From Alphaproteobacteria bacterium (GTDB lineage: Bacteria; Pseudomonadota; Alphaproteobacteria; Kiloniellales; DSM-21159), in assembly GCA_030433005.1 (NCBI GenBank), contig JAUILQ010000007.1, forward strand, positions 1-64,000: DNA of 64,000 nucleotides, in the 5' to 3' direction. A program made the translations under genes and the position numbers. The notes below the pieces were generated by a model. The model was not told where the DNA came from and did no database searches. It worked only from the letters and a program-made list of their open reading frames with translations. Below are positions 60,058 through 64,000 of this stretch, one piece after another. Numbering within the stretch: position 1 is the first letter of the stretch; each line of letters begins with the position of its first letter.

Positions 60058-61296
60058 TCAGCTCGAGGCCGGCCGGCGCAGCAGCAACTTGTTGAGCCCG
60101 CCGAGGGCGGCGGTCAGTGCCTGCGCCGCCTGCACCCAGTCGCGCTCGGCGCCGCCGCGCTCGGCGCGCAGGGCCGCGACGATCTCGCCGAAGCTCCGGC
60201 GGCCGTCGATGCCGGCGGCGAGGGCGGCCGCCAGCGGCGGCACCGGCAGGGTGATGTCGAGACCCTCGACCGTGCCGCCGATCGAGCCCTTGCGCTCCAG
60301 CGAGGCGGCGAGCTGGCCGGCGTCGATCTCGATCAGCAGCGGCACCCAGTCCGGGCTGTCCAGGCGCGCCACCGTGCCGGGCCGGCGGGCAAGATAGGCG
60401 ACGTGGGTCTTGAGGTTGCCGGCGAGCCGCTCGGCCAGCGCCGCCTGCTCGAGCGGCGCCAGGCCGTCGCAGCGCCGGCGCAGGCTCTCGTCGGCGAGAT
60501 AGAGCCGCGGCTCGTAGCGCAGCGGCTCGACGAAGCTGGCGATCGTCAGGCCGGCCTCGTCGACCAGGCCGGCGAACTCCGGCACGGTGAAGGCGCGGTC
60601 GATCGGGTTGAGCAGCAGGTCGACCAGCTCGGCGTCGCCGCGCCGGTGGTCGCCGAGCAGCGGGTTGCGGGCGAAGCGGTTGGTCGTCGGCAGGCCGGCG
60701 AGCAGGCGGTGCGCCAGGGCGATCCGCTCGGCCAGCGGCAGGTCGCGGCCGAGCTGGCCGAGCGCCGCCTGCAGCTCGTAGACGCCGCTGCGGCCGTAGG
60801 GGGCGTAGACCATGACGCCGAGGCCGCCGTCCTCGCCGAGCACGGCGCTCAGCGCCTTCAGCCCGGCGGCGGGATCCTCCAGGTGGTGCAGCACGCCGCA
60901 GCAGTCGACGTAGTCGTAGGGCCCGGGCGCCAGCTCGGCGGCCTCGAGCAGCGAGCCGGAGACGAAGCGTACGTTGGTCAGGCCGCGCGCCGCGACCCGG
61001 GCCTCGGCGATGCCGCGGGCGGCCGCGCTGCGGTCGAGATAGACGACCTCGCCGGGCACGCCGGCATCGGCGAGCTGCTGGGCCAGCATGATGGTGGCGT
61101 CGCCGGTGCCGCCGCCGGCGACCAGGGCGCGGAACGGCCGGCTCCAGTCGCGCGCGCCGGCGAAGAGGTAGTGGTCGATCTCCTCGAGCCGGCTCGGCGA
61201 GCCGGTGACCAGTCTCCGCGCCTCGTCGGCCGGGTCGCGCGCGGGGTAGGGATAGGCCTCGTACTGCGCGGCCAGCGCGTCGCCCGCCTCGCTCAC
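60058..61296 (-). CDS. SAM-dependent methyltransferase with C-terminal regulatory-type domain
   Basis: A 412-residue protein. The N-terminal domain has RALVAGGGTGDATIMLAQQL, EVVYLDRSAAARGIAEARV and YDYVDCCGVLHHLEDPAAGL, a class I methyltransferase pattern. Residues about 200-290 (NRFARNPLLGDHRRGDAELV, FTVPEFAGLVDEAGL) resemble the methyltransferase-regulatory domain of the group. The last ~110 residues are a helical domain of unknown role. The GTG at 61296 overlaps the preceding stop (GTGA), so it is coupled to the quinone oxidoreductase. The target is unknown. Confidence 0.82.
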   Translation of the reverse strand: MSEAGDALAAQYEAYPYPARDPADEARRLVTGSPSRLEEIDHYLFAGARDWSRPFRALVAGGGTGDATIMLAQQLADAGVPGEVVYLDRSAAARGIAEARVAARGLTNVRFVSGSLLEAAELAPGPYDYVDCCGVLHHLEDPAAGLKALSAVLGEDGGLGVMVYAPYGRSGVYELQAALGQLGRDLPLAERIALAHRLLAGLPTTNRFARNPLLGDHRRGDAELVDLLLNPIDRAFTVPEFAGLVDEAGLTIASFVEPLRYEPRLYLADESLRRRCDGLAPLEQAALAERLAGNLKTHVAYLARRPGTVARLDSPDWVPLLIEIDAGQLAASLERKGSIGGTVEGLDITLPVPPLAAALAAGIDGRRSFGEIVAALRAERGGAERDWVQAAQALTAALGGLNKLLLRRPASS

Positions 61297-62273
61297 GGCA
61301 CGCTCACCACGACCTTGCCGGTCGCCTGGCGGCTCTTCAGCAGGTTCAGCGCGCGCGCCGCCTCGGCCAGCGGCACGACCTCGGAGACCAGCGGCCTGAG
61401 CTTGCCGGCCTCGTGCCAGGCGAACAGCTCGGCGAACTGCTCGCGCAGCAGGTCGGGCGCGTGGCTGCGGTAGGAGCCCCAGTAGAAGCCGAGCACGCCG
61501 ATGTTCTTGACCAGCAGCAGGTTGGCCGGCGCCTGCGGCACCTCGCCGCCGCCGGCGAAGCCGATGACGACCAGCCGGCCGCCCCAGGCGAGGCCACGCA
61601 GCGAGGCCTCGAAGACCGGGCCGCCGACGGGATCGAAGACGACGTCGACGCCGCGCCCGTCGGTCAGCGCCTTGAGGCGCTGGCGCAGGTCCTCGCTGCG
61701 GTAGTCGATCAGCGCGTCGGCGCCGTGCTCCTCTGCGATGCGCAGCTTCTCGGCGCCGCCGGCGCTGGCGACGACGTGCGCGCCCAGCGCCTTGCCGACC
61801 TCGACCGCGGCGAGGCCGACGCCGCCGGCGGCGCCGTGCACCGCCAGGCTCTCGCCCGGCTGCAGGGCGGCGCGCCAAGTCAGCGCGCCGTGCGCCGTGC
61901 CGTAGGTGATCGGGAAGCCGGCGGCGACCACGAAGCCCATCGCCTCGGGGATCGCGAAGACGTCGCTCTCGGCGGCGAGCGCCAGCTCGGCGAAGCCGCC
62001 GGCCTCGGTCAGCGCCAGCACGCGCTGGCCCGGCTCGACGCGGGTCACGCCCTCGCCGACCGCCTCGACGGTGCCGGCGACCTCGAGGCCGGGCGCGAAG
62101 GGGAAGGGCGGCTTCTCCTGGTACTTGCCCTCGATCATCAGGGTGTCGGCGAAGTTGACCCCGGCGGCGTGCACGCGCAGCAGCACCTGGCCGGCCCCCG
62201 GGACGGGATCGGGCAGGCTGCCGAGCCGCAGCGACTCGGGCGGCCCGAAGGCCTCGCAGAGCATCGCCTTCAT
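61293..62273 (-). CDS. Quinone oxidoreductase / zinc-independent MDR alcohol dehydrogenase-like
   Basis: A 326-residue medium-chain reductase without zinc-ligand Cys clusters. It has PGLEVAGTVEAVGEGVTRVE, the Rossmann motif VHGAAGGVGLAAVEVGKALG, VFDPVGGPVFEASLRGL and GRLVVIGFAGGG. NADPH-dependent reduction of quinones or activated alkenes is likely. Overlaps the upstream asparaginase (ATGA) and the downstream methyltransferase, so all three are one operon. Confidence 0.9.
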   Translation of the reverse strand: MKAMLCEAFGPPESLRLGSLPDPVPGAGQVLLRVHAAGVNFADTLMIEGKYQEKPPFPFAPGLEVAGTVEAVGEGVTRVEPGQRVLALTEAGGFAELALAAESDVFAIPEAMGFVVAAGFPITYGTAHGALTWRAALQPGESLAVHGAAGGVGLAAVEVGKALGAHVVASAGGAEKLRIAEEHGADALIDYRSEDLRQRLKALTDGRGVDVVFDPVGGPVFEASLRGLAWGGRLVVIGFAGGGEVPQAPANLLLVKNIGVLGFYWGSYRSHAPDLLREQFAELFAWHEAGKLRPLVSEVVPLAEAARALNLLKSRQATGKVVVSVP

Positions 62274-63340
62274 GCCTGGAAGACCTCCTCGACGGGGCGG
62301 ATCTCGCCGACCGAGCGGCCGGCCCGGTTGAGGATCGAGGGCCGCAGGATCGGCTGCAGCGTCTCGGCGAGCGCCGCGTCGACGATGCCGAGGCGGCCGA
62401 GCAGCGCGCCCAGCGCGACCTCCGCGGCGCGCCCGGCGCCGTCGTCGATCTTCAGGGCGACGCCCAGGCCGAGCTCCGGGATCGCCGCGCAGAACACGCC
62501 CTCGGCGCCGGTCTTGACCAGGGCGCGGCCCTTGGTGGCGCGGATCACCTTGGTGCAGAAGCGGCGCTCGCCGGCGATCATCGCCGGCTCCGCGGCGATC
62601 GCCTCGCGCACCCGCCGGCAGGCCTGCTGGCGGCGCTCCGGCTGGTCCGCGGGATCGGCGAAGCGCGCCATGGCCAGGGCCAGGTTGCCGAGCGGCGTGC
62701 CGTACTGCGGGATGCCGCAGCCGTCGATGCCGCGCGGCGCGTCGCGCAGGTCGAGCCCGCAGAGCGATTCCAGGATGCCGAGCAGCGTCTGCTGCACCGG
62801 ATGGCTGAAGTCGATGTAGCCCTGGTGCGGTACGCCCAGTTGCTGCGCTACGGCCAGGAAGCCGCTGTGCTTGCCGGAGCAGTTGTTGTGCTCGGGGCCG
62901 GGGGCGCGGCCCTCGCGGATCAGGGCGTGGGCCGCCGCCTCGTTGTAGGGCAGGTGACTGCCGCACTCGAGGTCGGCCGGCGTCATGCCGAGCCGGTCGA
63001 GCCAAGCCTTGACCGCCTCGCTGTGCAGCGGCTCGCCGTCGTGGCTGGCGCAGGCCAGCGAGATCTCGGCCGGGGTGCAGCCGAAGGCGTCGGCGGCGCC
63101 GCTCTCGACCAGCGCCAGGGCCTGCAGCGGCTTGATCGCCGAGCGCGGGTAGACCAGGCGCTCGGGCTCGCCGGCGTGGAGAAGCACCTTGCCCTCGGCG
63201 TCGGCGACGACGAAGGCGCCGCGATGGCGGCTCTCGACCATGCCGCCGCGCGTCACCTCGACCAGGACGGGGGAGTCGCCGGCGGGGGCGGGATCCAGGG
63301 GGGCGTGATCGTGATCGTGGTGGGGAGCGTTGGGCTGCAA
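62270..63340 (-). CDS. L-asparaginase II family protein (PF06089-like)
   Basis: Amidohydrolase of the rhizobial (AnsA-like) type, about 356 residues. SPVLVEVTRGGMVESRHRGA is the family's N-terminus, with YPRSAIKPLQAL, ECGSHLPYNEAA, GPEHNNCSGKHSGFLAVAQQ and GIDGCGIPQYGTPLG following. No ATG precedes VEVTRGG, so TTG at 63340 is used, leaving a short His/Asp-rich lead; the ATG at 63241 would remove conserved residues. First gene of the three-gene operon; divergent from the RNA methyltransferase. Confidence 0.85.
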   Translation of the reverse strand: MQPNAPHHDHDHAPLDPAPAGDSPVLVEVTRGGMVESRHRGAFVVADAEGKVLLHAGEPERLVYPRSAIKPLQALALVESGAADAFGCTPAEISLACASHDGEPLHSEAVKAWLDRLGMTPADLECGSHLPYNEAAAHALIREGRAPGPEHNNCSGKHSGFLAVAQQLGVPHQGYIDFSHPVQQTLLGILESLCGLDLRDAPRGIDGCGIPQYGTPLGNLALAMARFADPADQPERRQQACRRVREAIAAEPAMIAGERRFCTKVIRATKGRALVKTGAEGVFCAAIPELGLGVALKIDDGAGRAAEVALGALLGRLGIVDAALAETLQPILRPSILNRAGRSVGEIRPVEEVFQA

Positions 63341-63442
63341 AGGCGGTCTCGAGGGCTGGGGCCCGGCGCGCGGGACGGGCCGCAGCCTGGGCGAGGGAGC
63401 GGCACCTTGCCGAAGGGGCCGCGCTGGTGCAAGAAGCCACCC

Positions 63443-63985
63443 ATGCGCGGATACTTCGGAATCGGCGCCGAGCGCATCAGCAAGGCGATGAACCTCGGCA
63501 ACCTGCAGCGCTCGGCCCATGCCTTCGGGGCCAGCTTCTTCTTCACCGTGGCGGCCGACATCTCGGAGCGCTCGGTGCGCCACGCCGACACCTCGGACGC
63601 CACGGACCACCTGCCGGTCTACCGCTTCGCCGGCGTCGCCGAGCTGACGCTGCCGCGGCGCTGCCAGCTGGTCGGCGTCGAGCTGACCGACGAGGCCGAG
63701 GAGCTGCCGAGCTTCTATCACCCGGCGGCGGCGGCCTACGTCCTGGGCCCGGAGAAGGGCAGCCTGTCGCCGGAGATGCTGGCGCGCTGCGACCGGGTGG
63801 TGAAGATCCCGATGAAGTTCTGCATCAACGTCGGCACGGCCGGCGCGATCGTGATGTACGACCGTCTGGTCGCGCGCGGTCGTTTCGACCGCCGCGCCAC
63901 CGGATCGCTCGGGCGCGCCGAGCCGTTGCCCGAACACGTCCATGGCCCGCAGATCATCCGCAGCGATCCGGGCCGGCTCGGCTGA
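63443..63985 (+). CDS. SpoU/TrmH-family RNA methyltransferase
   Basis: A 180-residue SPOUT-type enzyme that 2'-O-methylates RNA. The knot motifs are visible: NLGNLQRSAHAFGASFFFTV (motif 1), YVLGPEKGSLSPEML (motif 2) and VKIPMKFCINVGTAGAIVMY (motif 3). It lacks an N-terminal substrate-binding domain, as in TrmL-like short forms, so the target, tRNA or rRNA, is unclear. The ATG at 63443 begins MRGYFGIG, a typical start. Complete, ending 15 bases before the window edge. Confidence 0.88.
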   Translation: MRGYFGIGAERISKAMNLGNLQRSAHAFGASFFFTVAADISERSVRHADTSDATDHLPVYRFAGVAELTLPRRCQLVGVELTDEAEELPSFYHPAAAAYVLGPEKGSLSPEMLARCDRVVKIPMKFCINVGTAGAIVMYDRLVARGRFDRRATGSLGRAEPLPEHVHGPQIIRSDPGRLG

Positions 63986-64000
63986 GCGGAGGCTCCGGCG

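Overview
The window is about 70% GC chromosome from an alphaproteobacterium, most likely of the Rhodospirillales kind. That placement is an inference from codon usage, the CTTGAC-type -35 boxes, the PAS_5 and DUF1127-like proteins and the general gene content; no rRNA is present to confirm it. Coding density is high, operons are tight with many ATGA-type overlaps, and several intergenic gaps carry palindromic repeat elements of three families.

Layout. 1-5.4 kb: a partial MFS transporter, a GMC oxidoreductase and a penicillin-acylase-like lipoprotein. 5.5-13 kb: a divergent SDR / TetR pair followed by acyl-CoA carboxylase beta, enoyl-CoA hydratase, biotin-carrying carboxylase alpha and acyl-CoA dehydrogenase, that is, a leucine/terpenoid (liu/atu) type catabolic operon. 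13-20.3 kb: aminotransferase, glycine-zipper lipoprotein, an RND efflux pump with its adaptor, and a P5C-reductase-like protein. 20.5-29 kb: a B12-binding two-domain protein, a cation/proton antiporter, a kappa-GST-like isomerase, an Ogt-type repair protein, a methyltransferase, a pentapeptide-repeat protein and a malate/lactate dehydrogenase family enzyme. 29.2-37.2 kb: a methyltransferase, three export-type proteins (HlyD, GAF-HlyD, PqqD/M50/HlyD), a GNAT and, convergent to them, two tail-collar proteins with a DUF6916-like protein. A tRNA-Glu(TTC) lies at 37.5 kb.

37.9-48.9 kb is the most striking region: seven same-strand genes that read as a complete redox conduit. They are a pentaheme cytochrome c, an outer-membrane beta-barrel, a membrane-anchored FAD/2Fe-2S reductase, a tetraheme c554-like cytochrome, a cNMP-binding protein fused to a four-cluster ferredoxin, a five-helix membrane protein with two His pairs each spaced 14 residues (a di-heme b signature), and a membrane-anchored decaheme cytochrome. 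The first and last genes share an unusual acidic 'GDLL' repeat segment found nowhere else in the window. I do not recognise this combination as a named system; its substrate is unknown.

48.9-55.3 kb: a lower-GC island of seven minus-strand genes (ABC transporter of the TrpXYZ type, an AT-rich membrane protein of unknown function, a JmjC/cupin-like oxygenase, a 60-residue peptide ORF and a methyltransferase). It is bracketed by two diverged copies of the promoter and first ~40 codons of a class I fumarase; the left copy is a truncated remnant and the right copy leads into the intact gene.

55-64 kb: fumarase, PAS_5 protein, Fe/Mn superoxide dismutase, aminotransferase, a DUF1127-like small protein between two terminators, an overlapping operon of asparaginase, quinone oxidoreductase and methyltransferase, and a SpoU-family RNA methyltransferase.
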